From: Prostheceraeus crozeri
Taxonomy: Eukaryota; Platyhelminthes; Polycladida; Euryleptidae
Direction of reading: 5' to 3'
Assembly: GCA_907163375.1 (NCBI GenBank)
Contig: CAJQUW010003226.1
Location: 62,001 to 126,000 of the forward strand
DNA: 64,000 bases
The position numbers and the translations under genes were made by a program. The notes beneath the pieces are model-generated. The model did no database searches. It was given only the letters and a program-made list of their open reading frames with translations, and was not told the origin of the DNA. Below are positions 32,608 to 43,344 of this stretch, piece after piece (the stretch's first letter is position 1; each line of letters starts with the position of its first letter).

Positions 32608-34864
32608 CAGGGTATTTGAACGATCGATCGACCGATCGCTGTTTTTACTATTTTGGCTTCATTGGGCGATCGATCATCACCTCCAGCATTATGATAAATG
32701 GTCGATCGATAGGTGCTTTATCTCGTGATTGATATGCGTTCGGTCTTCCTTGTAGTGATTGATCGGTAGATAGCAGACTTGACTTCATTCACAACACTGA
32801 CACAGAATTCACATTCAGATCAAAGATTATAATTACCCTCCAATTGAGCGCACACTCACATTGGAGGATTTACGCGCAGCACGCACTCTCTGTCGATCTC
32901 TCTTATCTCAGGGCTTCTATGCAGCGCTCTGGAGCAGAAACTATTGGTAGTCTCTACTACACCATGCTTAAATGCTGCTGGGACACACAACTCACCAGCA
33001 GTGAGCACAAGTCGCCGGCAGTTAAGGCACCTGGCACTCATGCTCCGTCGTCCAATGTTTATGTGTAGGTAGTTGCTGGCAAAAAAACCTTTGCGCCTCA
33101 CAAGTCGATGCTTTTTCTTAGATTAATAAGACCACAAGTGGAGAATGCATTTTTTTTATCTGTATTTGCGAATAGAAAAATTAACAGAGTATCACATGAA
33201 ATACAAATGATTGTGGCAAATACGAGATCCAAGAATGGTCAAACTTCAACATCTTTAATTCTGAACTACCAGATGTCAGATCGTTTCAAATAATTGACAA
33301 TTTTCTTCAACATTTCTCACAGAGACGTCATCTTCAGATAATGAGTTCCAATGTTGGATTACTTAACTGGTAAAGAAATGCTGGAATCTTTTGTGCCTCG
33401 TGAATCGTGCGGCTAATTTGTAAGGATGTCCTCGGGTTGCGGAATAGTTCGTAAATCGAAAAAAGTCATCAAAATTCAAGTCAGATAAACCATGCATGAT
33501 TTCAAAAACAAAGATAAGTCTGTAACGCAACCTTTGCGCTTTCAAACTCAGTAATTTACGGTTACTGAGTCTTATTCTATATGGCGAAGAACGAAGCAGA
33601 GGGAAAAAACAGGAAAAACGTTTCTGAACACGCTCAAGTGAATGTACTTCGTATTCATACGCTGGATACCAAATGATGAAGCCGTATTCGAGTACACTCC
33701 GCACGTAAGTCTTGTACAGGATTGTGAGTGTAGCAATGTCTCGAGTCTTGAAAGATTTTTTGATGACTCCGAGAATTTGATTTGCCTTTGAGATTGTCAC
33801 ATTGATGTGAGATGTAAAAATATTCGATGAATCAGTGGAGACAAGTATGCCCAAATCTTTCATAGTGGATGTCATATTAATGTCTGCTTTATCGACATAA
33901 TATGTATGCATTGTAGGAGACTTCGAAAAGTGCATAACAACACTCTTTTGCAAATTCAGCGGCATCTGATTTTCTACTGACTACTTGTGGACTGAATTTA
34001 AATCATCTTGAAGACATAAAACTTTGGAACGCTGATCATTGAATTTGTTAGAGAAGTCAATACTCAACTTGACATCGTCCGCGTATTTCAGCACATCGGA
34101 GAACTTGAGGAGGAATCTACCCTTAAGATGAAAATTCATCCGAGGGCATGGTGGAAGATGAAATCACACATAGCCCTCCATCGTTTCTCCTCTCCCCCCC
34201 CCCCAGCATCCCTTGGAAATAGGCTTCTGTGGAGCATATATTCTGCTGTACAATCTGGATAACACTGCTGGATTCCCTCATCTGGGCTGCGATCTTGCCT
34301 CATGACTGACCAGTTTAAGCACTCACTGTTTTTGTACGAAGAAGTTTATTAGACGTTTGAATAGCCAACAATGAATATTGTGATTTGATTTGGAAGTTTA
34401 ACGTCATGTATTTTGTGCTCATTGTTTGTGTAGCGTAAGTTTTTGTTAGACAATTGAACAAGAGACATGGATTTTTAATTTCAATATTATTTGTATTTGG
34501 TTTATATAGTACAAACCTTGAGCAATGAATTTCGTTTTTCACAATTTGGATAATTCAAAGTCCTACCGAGAACTAAAACTTATTCAGCATGGATATTTTA
34601 CAGAAACAGATTTTAACGTAGGAGTCGGAAAAAACAGTAATAACGAACTTAGTTAGACGTCTGCATGCTTTCAATCGGCTTCCAAGAACACGAACTTGCA
34701 ACGAACAGCGGAAAACTTTGTCACACATTTGCAAATTCTGTTAATTTATGCGATCGATTGATCGCTTCTATGACATAGGACGATCGCTGATCGGTCGATC
34801 GGTGAAAATTAAGCATGATCAAAATATCGATCGATCATAACCGTATAGGAAAAAATTCCCGTCT
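32608..34864. mobile_element. Candidate hAT-like element D with CGATCGAT subterminal repeats
   Basis: The left end reads CAGGGTATTTGAACG followed by many CGATCGATC-type words to about 32780. The right end carries the same words from about 34750 to 34840 and then AAATTCCCGTCT. The complement of the right end (AGACGGGAATTT) matches the left start only with a gap. Flanks CTGCAT (32602-32607) and CTACAT (34865-34870) would be a 6-bp duplication with one mismatch. Such subterminal arrays on both sides parallel elements A-C, but the terminal match is weak. A LINE fragment lies inside. Confidence 0.5.
33285..34125 (-). mobile_element. CR1/L2-like LINE fragment, RT C-terminal half
   Basis: On the minus strand from about 34125 the frame gives LLKFSDVLKYADDVKLSIDF (RT motif C, YADD intact). 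After a stop-containing joint, the open frame 33363-33965 follows (200 residues: LNLQKSVVMHFSKSP, MKDLGILVSTD, LTILYKTYVRSVLEYG, LKAQRLRYRLIFVFEIMHGL, RHKRFQHFFTS). A frameshift then leads to VIQHWNSLSEDDVSV, the usual C-terminus. It lacks endonuclease and early RT, so it is 5'-truncated. No target duplication was found. It lies inside candidate element D. Confidence 0.8.
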
Positions 34865-35176
34865 CTACATGCATAGGAAATATTGAATTCATCGTTGATG
34901 TCAAATGAAAAGGGGATGGCGCTCTGCACTATAATAAGTTTCCATTTGAGGGCCCTTTTCACAAATCACGTCCTATTCACGCATGCTGTAATACCAATCG
35001 CAAGTTCCCCAATTATTATTATTATTATGCAATTACAATACAAAAGCAAAATTGAAGAGTGGGTGTATAAATCATTTTGAGCAACAATGATGCTCCTGCC
35101 TACCGTTTTATGTACTGTATACATATAGGTTTTGATTATAAGAAACACCATAAGGGCACAAAACCATACTAGAGGT

Positions 35177-35620
35177 TAGAGGTGTGCAATGGCTATAAAT
35201 TGAAACCCGAACCCAACATAAATTCGCAAATCCGACCCGAACTCGAATGTAAAGCGCATGTCATATCGGAATATAGCATATTAACAATATTATCATGATC
35301 GCTTCTTGCAATGTAGTTTCATGTTTCATCATATTATACTGCAATTTTTTCATACATTAGGTCTAAATACGCTTAAATAATATAAGCTGTACTGATGAAT
35401 CAAGAAATATATACACATTCTATATATACACACATAAATATATAGCATTCTATAAAAAGTACATGTATCCAAGCATAAAATATGTGCATGTATGTCTACA
35501 AAGAAAGTCAACAAAGCATAAGCATATTTACAAATTTCTAAGAGCAACAAATTATGACCCGAATATTCTAAAGTCAATTTAAACCCAAACCCGAATTCAG
35601 GTCGGGTTCGCACACTTCTA
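35177..35620. mobile_element. hAT MITE, 444 bp, 8-bp duplication
   Basis: Flanks CTAGAGGT (35169-35176) and CTGGAGGT (35621-35628) form an 8-bp target duplication with one mismatch. Termini TAGAGGTGTGC and the complement of TAGAAGTGTGC match at 10 of 11. Subterminal words AACCCGAACCC and AACCCGACCTGAATTCGG are arranged inverted, as in many hAT MITEs. No coding sequence; mobilised by some hAT transposase in trans. Confidence 0.85.
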
Positions 35621-35649
35621 CTGGAGGTGGAGCAGCCTTCACACAGGCA

Positions 35650-35792
35650 TCACTCACCAGACAATGGTTCATAAGAGAGAAGAGATGGGCCTACTTTCCC
35701 AGGCGAACCGAATCGAACCCTTGATCTTTCTTTTGCATCTCCGTACGTAAGCGCGGCCCTTTACCAATCGAGCTATCTTACCACCTAAACCC
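35650..35792 (-). mobile_element. tRNA-derived SINE (minus strand)
   Basis: The minus strand from 35792 has a clear tRNA-like head: GGTGGTAAGATAGCTCGATT with A box TAGCTCGATTGGTAAAGG, and B box GGGTTCGATTC about 50 bp later, both close to consensus. The body continues to about 35650. Not called a tRNA gene because the acceptor arm does not close and the variable region is too long. Confidence 0.7.
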
Positions 35793-36290
35793 AGAAAAAT
35801 ACGATTTTCTATCGGCAACAAAAAAAGCTGCCTTCTTCAGCAGAGAAAGCAGAAAGTGGCAGAATTACAGCCAACCGGAGAAATTTTGAGTCTGAGCCTC
35901 ATTTCCAGACAAGGCTTATTTGTCCTTATTAAATGCAAATTATCATTAAAAGCGTGGAATAACTTCTGTTTTGGAAGGGCTGAATTTCACGCCGAATGTT
36001 ATGCACTCATTGCAAGGACTAATCGATCAGAGTTGCTTTCAAGAACTGCTGTTGAGAAATAACTCACACAATCTCATTGCCAATGATCGCTGGAATGGGC
36101 AATCTATTGAATATCTCTAAACAACTGCTTTCATTTGTGCAGTTAGCAATTTTCAACAGAAAACTACATGTTATAATGCAAGCAGATGCATATTTTGAAA
36201 AACTTGAATGAGGGTCATATCAGAAATGGTTTTAAAAGCTCGTAAGACACTACGCATGCAAGCTGATACACGGGAGTGTTGCATGCACAT
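35793..36290. other. Inferred intron sequence
   Basis: No element recognised. It may include the upstream part of the LINE C-terminus that resumes at 38914, because element I (36291-38909) looks inserted in or beside it. Confidence 0.3.
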
Positions 36291-38909
36291 CAGGGTGAAG
36301 TGAAAAAATGTTTTTTCGAATTTGAAAATGCTTGGGGTCGCTATCCACGTCGACACGAAACTTAGGATGTCACACAAATTTCATCGATTTTTATTGATGT
36401 TGAGAGGTCACACACCGAGCTGGAACCTGATTGGCTGCGCGTAAAATCGATTTTTTTCAAAATCCAAAATCCTACATAGTTTGGGGTCTAGAATGATTGC
36501 ATAAAACTGTAGAAACAACATACTAAAGTTTGAGACGATTTAAACAATTACTTCTGGTCCCACATTGAGGCCAAAAAGTCCCAAAAATTGGGGAGAAAGT
36601 CTGAAATTTTGTGATTTTTTTAGAATTAGCTATACTGAAGATCAAAATACGACAAAGCTTGGGGTTTGAAATGATTGCTTGAAGTCGTAGCAACAATATA
36701 CTAAAAATTGGAATGATTTACACAAATTTTTACGGTCCTACACCAAGGTAAAAAGTCACGCGGAAAAATACAAAAAATCGATCTTATAAAAAATATTTTT
36801 ATGAATTTCACTGTAAGTAGCGTTTGAAATTGCGTGTAAACCCTTCCTATTAGAAAATATGCACTAGAGATCACTTATGACATATACTACTTGTACCAGT
36901 ATTTGCATTTATTTAAGTATTAATAACAGTTGATTTCCGATCCCACTTCAAAAACTAATCATCACATGTTTTTTTAATAATATATACATGCTGGCTGTTT
37001 TTATTTGTAACATTCAATACACTAAATGCGCAACTGAAATACAATGCTTTCATAAAATTTTTTTAAAACTTGTTAGCTACATGTAAGTCCAGAGATGATT
37101 TTCCAAAGATGAACACTGTTACTGCCTAAAATCTTATTTTGCATTAAATATTTGTGTCTTCTTTCGAGAAACTATCTTAGTTTGTACCACCGCATTTCGG
37201 CGAGCACGTCCACAGACCGATGTAGCTGCCTCTGTTGTCATTTTGACGCCGCGCTCGACAGACTGTGAGTGGCAAGGGCATTGCACACGCGTATGTTCAA
37301 CAAGATTATGTGGAGAACTCTCCTTCGTGAGTTCACAAATCGTACCGTCAGGTACCATAGATAATATCCAAGGAGAGCATCTCTGTGATTCGGTAGTCCA
37401 GTCGATCATTTCATGATAAGTATTTGCCGAGAGGTTTGTTTGTGGTACTTGTAAAGTACGTACTTGAGAGACTAGTACACAGTTTTCCCTGGCACTTGTA
37501 TTCTTCAATATACCAAAGTTCTAATGTGGCCTTCAGCATCATAATCATGGAAATATTTCTTGATGGGCGAAGTATCCGTTTTCTTTAAGTAGGCCCTACT
37601 GGATCAACAATTTCACGCAAGTAATGCGGCAAATATCTTGATTTCTCTACCAAAGAGAAAAAATGTCTTGCTCCGATAGTACAGAAAGGCATACAAGTCT
37701 CAAACCTAACTGGAGCGTATGGGGTCAAAATGTATTTTTTCTGAGGACAACACGGTTTTCTGTCGCAACATACATACAGACACAAAATGCGGCTTCCCAT
37801 CGTCAACCATCGAGTCAGACTCAAGTTTCCTTGGTCACGATGGGCTAAATTGGTGGAGCAAGCACCGTCCGATATACCCGACATATATCCCACAAAAACT
37901 TTTGATCAGTACTCAATCTATCTCTAACATGCGACAAGTCAACATTGAAATTGAACTCAACTGTTTCGAAATGAGCAACACTTTTCACACTCTTTTAAGG
38001 ATTTGCCGAGAGGACCGCTAAAAGAGCCTGAACCAATGCTAGCTCCATCTAACTGCAAAAACAAAATGACGGAGAGGAAGCTCGTTGATATGGAGCATAC
38101 ATAAAAGCCACTGAAAGGGGCGTTGTAACTCTCGCTCAATTAATCGAATGACGCCACCGTTTTGTCCGGTATTTACATTTGTTGAAAGTACTCGATAACA
38201 AATTGAAAAGGAAAACGTAGGTTTCGCAAATTCAAAACATAAACACATAAAAAAAAATCTTTCATAGAATAAAAACAGTAAGGCCTACACTGAAAGACAA
38301 GAATCAAGGAAATTATGATGGGTATAAACAACTGCTTTGAACACTTCATAAACTTGCGTCGATGAATTTGATTATTGGCTTTATCATCGAAGGAGTGCAC
38401 AAGTATCTAAGAGCTCATCCATTTTTGTATTTTTCCGCGGGACTTTTTACTTTGGTGTGGGACCGTAAAAATTTGTTTAAATCATTCCAATTTTTAGTAT
38501 GTTGTTGCTACGACTTCAAGCAATCATTTCAAACCGCAAGCTTCGTCGTATTTTGATCTTCAGTATAACTAATTCTAAAAAAATCACAAAAATTTCAGAC
38601 TTTCTCCCCAATTTTTGGGACTTTTTGGCCTCAATGTGGGACCAGAAGTAATTGTTTAAATCGTCTCAAACTTTAGTATGTTGTTTCTACAGTTTTATGC
38701 AATCATTCTAGACCCCAAACTATGTAGGATTTTGAATTTTGAAAAAAATCGATTTTACGCGCAGCCAATCAGGTTCCAGCTCGGTGTGTGACCTCTCAAC
38801 ATCAATAAAAATCGATGAAATTTGTGTGACATCCTAAGTTTCGTGTCGACGTGGATAGCGACCCCAAGCATTTTCAAATTCGAAAAAAACATTTTTTCAC
38901 TTCACCCTG
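36291..38909. mobile_element. Element I: 2.6-kb CAGGG transposon with 490-bp inverted arms
   Basis: Arms 36291-36775 and 38423-38909 are reverse complements of almost 490 bp with few mismatches, starting CAGGGTGAAGTGAAAAAATG. Each arm is built of three degenerate modules beginning TTGGGGT (36331, 36481, 36659 in the left arm). Flanks ATGCACAT and ATGTAGAT agree at 6 of 8 positions, a possible old 8-bp duplication. The 1.65-kb middle carries the decayed transposase-like gene described below. CAGGG ends and an 8-bp site suggest the hAT group, though such long arms are atypical. Confidence 0.8.
37134..37990 (-). pseudogene. Unnamed transposase-like gene inside element I
   Basis: On the minus strand, pieces follow in order: VDLSHVRDRLSTDQKFLWDI near 37940-37885, NLSLTRWLTMGSRIL within 37800-37850, EKSRYLPHYLREIVDPV near 37600-37650, then the 124-residue frame 37134-37508. 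That frame contains NLSANTYHEMIDWTTES, PCHSQSVERGVKMTTEA and SVCGRARRN and ends SRKKTQIFNAK. I recall the same sequence of motifs (LSTDQ, RWLT..RILRLY, VDPV, IDW, PCHTQ.VER.VK..TEAS) in uncharacterised repeated proteins of cnidarians and arthropods. I know of no named family for it. Frameshifts and stops between the pieces show the copy is dead. Confidence 0.55.
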
Positions 38910-38913
38910 ATGT

Positions 38914-39320
38914 AGATGACCATGTACGGTAGTGAGACATGGGCCGTGAAAGGCGATAAGAAAATGAATAAGAAAAGAGCAGAAAAGACAAGATCGATGT
39001 AAAAGGAGGTGAAGTCCTAAGGAAGATGAACCTGACATGCATCTCCAATGTTCTGCGAAGAAGAAGGATGCAGTGGCATGACCACATTCTGAGAAAGGGC
39101 AGATGACTGGACCAACAGATCTTTCCAGCTTGATGCAGAAGGCAGGAAGCAGAAGGTCGAGAGGAAGACCAAAGAAGACATGGTAGCAAATCGTCTCCTA
39201 TGATCTTCGAGCCCTGGACCTGAATTCAGCAATGGTCTACGATCAGCAGGAGTCATCCGAAAGCAACAACCGTCTGAGCCCGTTCAAAATAGAAGAGGAC
39301 GAAAAGGAGGAAGAAACTAA
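38914..39320 (+). mobile_element. LINE C-terminal remnant (RTE-like)
   Basis: The plus strand reads MTMYGSETWAVKGDKKMNKK at 38921-38985, then MQWHDHI-like and GRPKKTW-like phrases in shifted frames near 39070-39190 and a DQQ motif at about 39240. This is the C-terminal tail of an RTE-like LINE. Many frameshifts; the upstream RT is not visible. Confidence 0.6.
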
Positions 39321-39759
39321 ATAAGCAATCTACTTTACTCCTGTACTGAAATATCACAAACATAGAACATACCTGCATGTATAATCCAAGCTATATTCAT
39401 TCGTAAAATATTTCTGTTGTGATAATGTTTACTATATAATCAAACTATTTATCATTTCAGGAATTTAAAATTATCCAATCTAAGCTATTATGCTCATCAA
39501 CACAGGCATTATGTGTGTTAACAAAAGTGAATTTTCTCTAGCGAATCTGCTGAAAATGAGTACAGATCAAACGAATTGAAATGCAATGAAATAGAATACG
39601 AAAATGGATATTCAAGTACTCGTACATCACTCAAGTGTGAACTCTCTGGGAGAATAGAACTTTGGTTTCGAGCAGCAAAAAATTATTGTCTCTTCCTAAA
39701 ACTATCTTAACACTTACTATTCCCTCGAGTGTCTGGCATGTGCAGTTACCACCTGGTCT
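39321..39759. other. Inferred intron sequence
   Basis: No element recognised. A 35-bp stretch at 39718-39752 has splice-like borders on the minus strand but the wrong phase for the host gene model. Confidence 0.35.
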
Positions 39760-40801
39760 TTAAAGATACAAAGGGGTGATCATTTTGATCACCTCCACTA
39801 TATATTTTAGATTTTTCTTAGACAAGACAGATCTGTGTCATGATACTTATTCACTTTTCCTTTATCAGTATAAAGAAGAAATTATTGGAAAAATAATTCA
39901 TAATTTTGCATTTTTTTATAGTGATAAAATAGTCATTTTGAATTTAAAAGCATAGAAAAATAAGTAACTTTTTTGACTGAAAAAACGGATTCATGAAACA
40001 TGTTTTGTTTTGCATGAAATTCATATAACAAGTCAATTATTGAAATATGTTTCATAACATCATTGCATTATCAATATTTTGTAACGCATTATCACTTTGA
40101 ATCAATCGTATTTTGGTGTCCAATATCTATAGTAAGATCAATGCACAGAATCTTCTTTATTCCGTGTTTTCCGCAAATTGGCAACTTACAAGCTGCACAT
40201 TTCGAGGCTTTCAGATTCGCATCGCGAGGTCGTTTGCCCTCTTGAATACATTTGCCACATCGGAGTCTTGAACTTGAAGCCTCAACTTCTTGCCATTGAA
40301 CAGCACGAGGACTTGGTTGCCCTGTATCGGGACAAATTCTCAACTATGTTCGTGGGAAGTCCAAATGGTCTGTCAAGTCGCAACACCATTTCTTCTTTCA
40401 CCAATTCATCAGCTAGACTCATAAGAAATGTGCGCCTCATAGTGCGTGGATTGTTATTTCCTGCTGTTGGATGATGAATATTGAAGATAGTTTGCACATT
40501 TATTTATTAACATGGCAAATTCGATAATGTTGATGTGAGTTTTAAGCAAAAATTGCAGTTGATACTAAAAAAGAACACTCAATCAGATTCAATACAAATC
40601 AATCTCAATCAATACCCGGCTTGTTAGACGGTAGTTTAAGCGTTCAAATACGACGAAATACGTCCTTTCGGCCATAAATAACCTAGATGAGTTAAAATAT
40701 ATCAACTATCAGGCATAAATAGTGTTTATTTTCGAGGTGATCATTTTGATCACCCTTTGTCTTTTAAAGGTGGCAAATTACCTTTGTATCTTAAGGGTTA
40801 A
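39760..40801 (-). mobile_element. piggyBac-type remnant, TTAA borders
   Basis: The ends share GATACAAAGG inverted (39765-39774 and 40781-40790), bounded by TTAA at 39760-39763 and 40791-40794, with another TTAA at 40798-40801. Subterminal palindromes GGTGATCATTTTGATCACC occur identically at 39775-39793 and 40736-40754. The inside carries a decayed piggyBac transposase C-terminus on the minus strand. At about 1 kb it is an internally deleted copy. The exact outer border is uncertain because two TTAA sites are available on the right. Confidence 0.7.
40092..40497 (-). pseudogene. piggyBac transposase C-terminus
   Basis: The frame 40282-40497 reads RRTFLMSLADELVKEEMVLR, then LDRPFGLPTNIVENLSR, matching the region before the piggyBac C-terminal zinc domain. 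The overlapping frame 40092-40343 gives RLRCGKCIQEGKR, KASKCAACKLPICGKHG, the Cys-rich RING-like DNA-binding tail (C..C, C..C..C..H). A frameshift joins them. The catalytic DDD core is missing, so only the last quarter of a typical 550-600 residue protein remains. Confidence 0.7.
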
Positions 40802-41019
40802 CAAAAAAAGTGGGTCAAACCCCATTACACTGTTCTGGAGTCAGGATCGAGAAGGAGGGGGCAAAATGTTATAAACTTCAGGAGATTCACCGATCATCTG
40901 GTACTTTCCATGGATAGGACCTATTTCTTCACTACCCTACTTCAGTCTTCGTTGATTTTTACTCCGGTAAGCCGGGCATGCTGGATGTGGTTACTATATA
41001 AAGCACGATTTGCAGGTTG
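40802..41019. other. Unassigned sequence
   Basis: GC-richer stretch between the piggyBac remnant and the Penelope-like element; nothing recognised. Confidence 0.3.
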
Positions 41020-41195
41020 ACTCATCTACCGAACCAAAACCAATTGATGGAAAATGCAAAGGGTTAAATTCCAACGTACGAATAAACGTTTCTGCAATGC
41101 AGCTACACTAAGAGCAAAACCTAGCCGCTCTTGAGAAGTCAATTTAAATAAACAGTTAGAAGCCGTAGCTTTTGACAGATTTATTTGAAAACATA

Positions 41196-41223
41196 TTTCA
41201 GTGGGCAAGCTACCATCATCAGT
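41196..41223 (-). ncRNA. Hammerhead-ribozyme-like motif (Penelope terminal repeat)
   Basis: The minus strand reads CTGATGA, a short imperfect stem region TGGTAGCTTGCCCACT, then GAAAT: the conserved CUGANGA and GAAA core boxes at the right spacing. Penelope-like elements are known to carry minimal hammerhead ribozymes in their terminal repeats, and the position, past the GIY-YIG end of this element, fits. One stem pair is mismatched, so activity is doubtful. Confidence 0.5.
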
Positions 41224-41582
41224 GACAACAATCAATAAACAATGCAACAATATATACAGGACATAATGAAATAAAAATCAATGCAAGAAAAGTGGCTGCG
41301 ATTGGTTATGATTATTCATGAGACAATGCGAATGAAGAAATGACTTTATGTACAATAATTAAGCAAATTTTGTGTATGGAGTGCGCATGAGAATTTTAAA
41401 TTATCTTTATCTGGGATATGAACATGAAGCGATATTTCAGATGGTGGTTGACCTTTCACATATTCGTTTATCATAGAAAATATATGGCGATGGGTTTCAC
41501 CGACGTAGCATTGACTGCAATGCTCACAAGTACATTTATACGCTACGGAGGATAACTCACTAAAAGGCATTGGATCTTTATT

Positions 41583-41763
41583 GGCTATCATATTTTGTTA
41601 TCAATTCAGAAAGGATGCATTTTTCAACTGAGAGTTATATTGTAAAATAAGAAATAAACATCACAAAGCGTTTCGCCCTTGGCTTGATCACTTGTGCAGT
41701 AATTATTTCTTATTTTACAATATAACTCTCGGTTGAAGAATACATCCTTTCTGAATTGATAGC
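41583..41763. repeat. Hairpin insert inside the Penelope-like element
   Basis: Arms 41599-41655 and 41704-41762 are reverse complements over nearly 60 bp (TCAATTCAGAAAGGATG paired with CATCCTTTCTGAATTGA). The 48-bp loop contains GGGCGAAACGC on the minus strand with GTGATCAAGCC before it, a diverged hammerhead-like core. It sits exactly between the linker and GIY-YIG coding parts. Confidence 0.75.
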
Positions 41764-43344
41764 CGATATACCAACCGATTAATTCCATGGATCAAATATC
41801 ATATTTTGTGTTTTGCAAGTGCTCAAGGCACTTCTTAAAACATTATTTTCTAAAGCACTGTGGCGAATATCACGCCTCATTTGAGAGAGACGAGTTGAAA
41901 CATAGGGGAGTTTGCAAGATATTTCAGTTTTTTTCTTTGGATTCAATTTTTATTTTAGGATGATCACATCTCTCAAAGACTCTCACATCTCTCAATTTAT
42001 TCTATCAGGATGATATCCGTTATGAATGAAAATATTCCTAACTTTATTTTTGTTAAAATCGCGGTCGGCAGGGAGACTGCTTAGTTTTGAGACCTATTGT
42101 ACAAGCCTTTCATCGCATTGTTCTTATAAGAATCAGGACTGTAGGAGTCACCATGAGTACACAATAAAGTATTTGCTTATTTTATTATCCAATTATTTTC
42201 AAATTTGCCATTTTTAATGAAAATATCCTTATCTAGAAAATTAATTGAGCTGTTTATCGGTTCTTCTATAGTAAATTTAAATGATGAATTAACAAGATTA
42301 AGTTGATCTAAAAAAGAGGGCTTCGACTCGAGACCGAAAGACGGCAAAAAGTCATCAACGTACCTAATGTAAAAAGCCGCCATTTACATTTTACTTTCTA
42401 CAATGCTCATTGAGAATTCAACCATAAGAGGTGTAAGGTGCAAGGGAGGATGTCATACTCATTCCTTCTTTTTGAAGGTGGTTTCTACTGCTAAACAGGA
42501 ACGAAAGATTAGTGCAAGCGAGTTGCAAAAGAGTACGAAAAGTATCTCTTAGTTATCTTAGTCAAAGTATCTAAGTTTTCAATTATAGGAAATCTTTCAA
42601 AATCTGGTAATTTAATTATATGGTCCATAATGTCATTGACTGGAATATTACAGAAAAGTTGAACAGCATCGGAATTGACTAAAGAAGGGTTTTCATACGG
42701 AAATTCGAAAGAGTTAATTTTTCCTGAGCTTCAAAGCTATCCTAATTTGTAAAAGACTTTGGCAAAAAAGGTTTTAGGTGAACAAGAAGCCAGTCGCTAA
42801 TGTTTTTGCAGAATGAGTCAGTCATTGACAAGATCAATCTCATTGGAGGTTCTTGTGTAGCTTAGGAAGACCGTAGAGCCTGCTTGGCTGGCAATCGGTG
42901 CTTCGCAGCTGCTTGTATTGAGAATCGGTCAGTTGTTTATTGTTCTTAAGTTGCAGTACCTTGTTGTTGACTTGAATAACCTTTCAATTGCAAACAATCT
43001 TCTTATGGGTTGGAATTTGGGAGAATTTCTGTGACTCGAGCGGCTTCTTAATGTATTGGTCTTTGTCCATGAGGACCACACAGCTGCTTTTGTCCGGTTC
43101 TGCAATGTAAAGATCCTTTTCCTTGCAGATAGCCTTGATAGTCTTCATCATTTGAATAATCTTATTTGAAATACTTTGCTTCTTCTTCAATATGAGTCTG
43201 ATTGTCGACTTGATCAGGAACTTCACGTCTTCTTCTCTTTCTTGTCGTTGTAAGAGCGAATTGATGCGTTTGAAAATTCCTTCACCTATCTCCTCCGCGC
43301 ATTTTCGGAGGATAATAATTTCTAGATACACGAAAACTTGAGGT

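Larger units (their letters stand above)
41020..43331 (-). mobile_element. Penelope-like element, most domains present, degenerate
   Basis: On the minus strand from 43331 the order is a Penelope N-terminal region (KSTIRLILKKKQSISNKI, LYIAEPDKSSCVVLMDKDQY), then RLYGLPKLHKN near 42890-42860. The RT palm follows (YIRYVDDFLPSFG at about 42370-42335, FTIEEPINSSINFLDKDIF), then the linker (NIFIHNGYHPDRIN near 42020; ALENNVLRSALSTCKTQN). Past a hairpin at 41583-41763 comes a GIY-YIG endonuclease (YKCTCEHCSQCYVGETHRHI, frame 41346-41591). The YVDD catalytic motif is intact. Degenerate overall, with several breaks. A hammerhead-like motif lies beyond the GIY-YIG end. Border positions are approximate. 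Confidence 0.8.

Noticed and set aside
35650-35792. Possible tRNA gene on the minus strand
   Set aside because: A and B boxes are good, but the acceptor stem does not pair and the spacing is too long, so it is called a SINE.
39718-39752. 35-bp minus-strand segment with acceptor-like and donor-like ends (VVTAHARHSRE)
   Set aside because: Its length (3n+2) cannot fit between the exons at 47668 and 31803 without breaking the frame, and its acceptor tract is interrupted by the piggyBac remnant.
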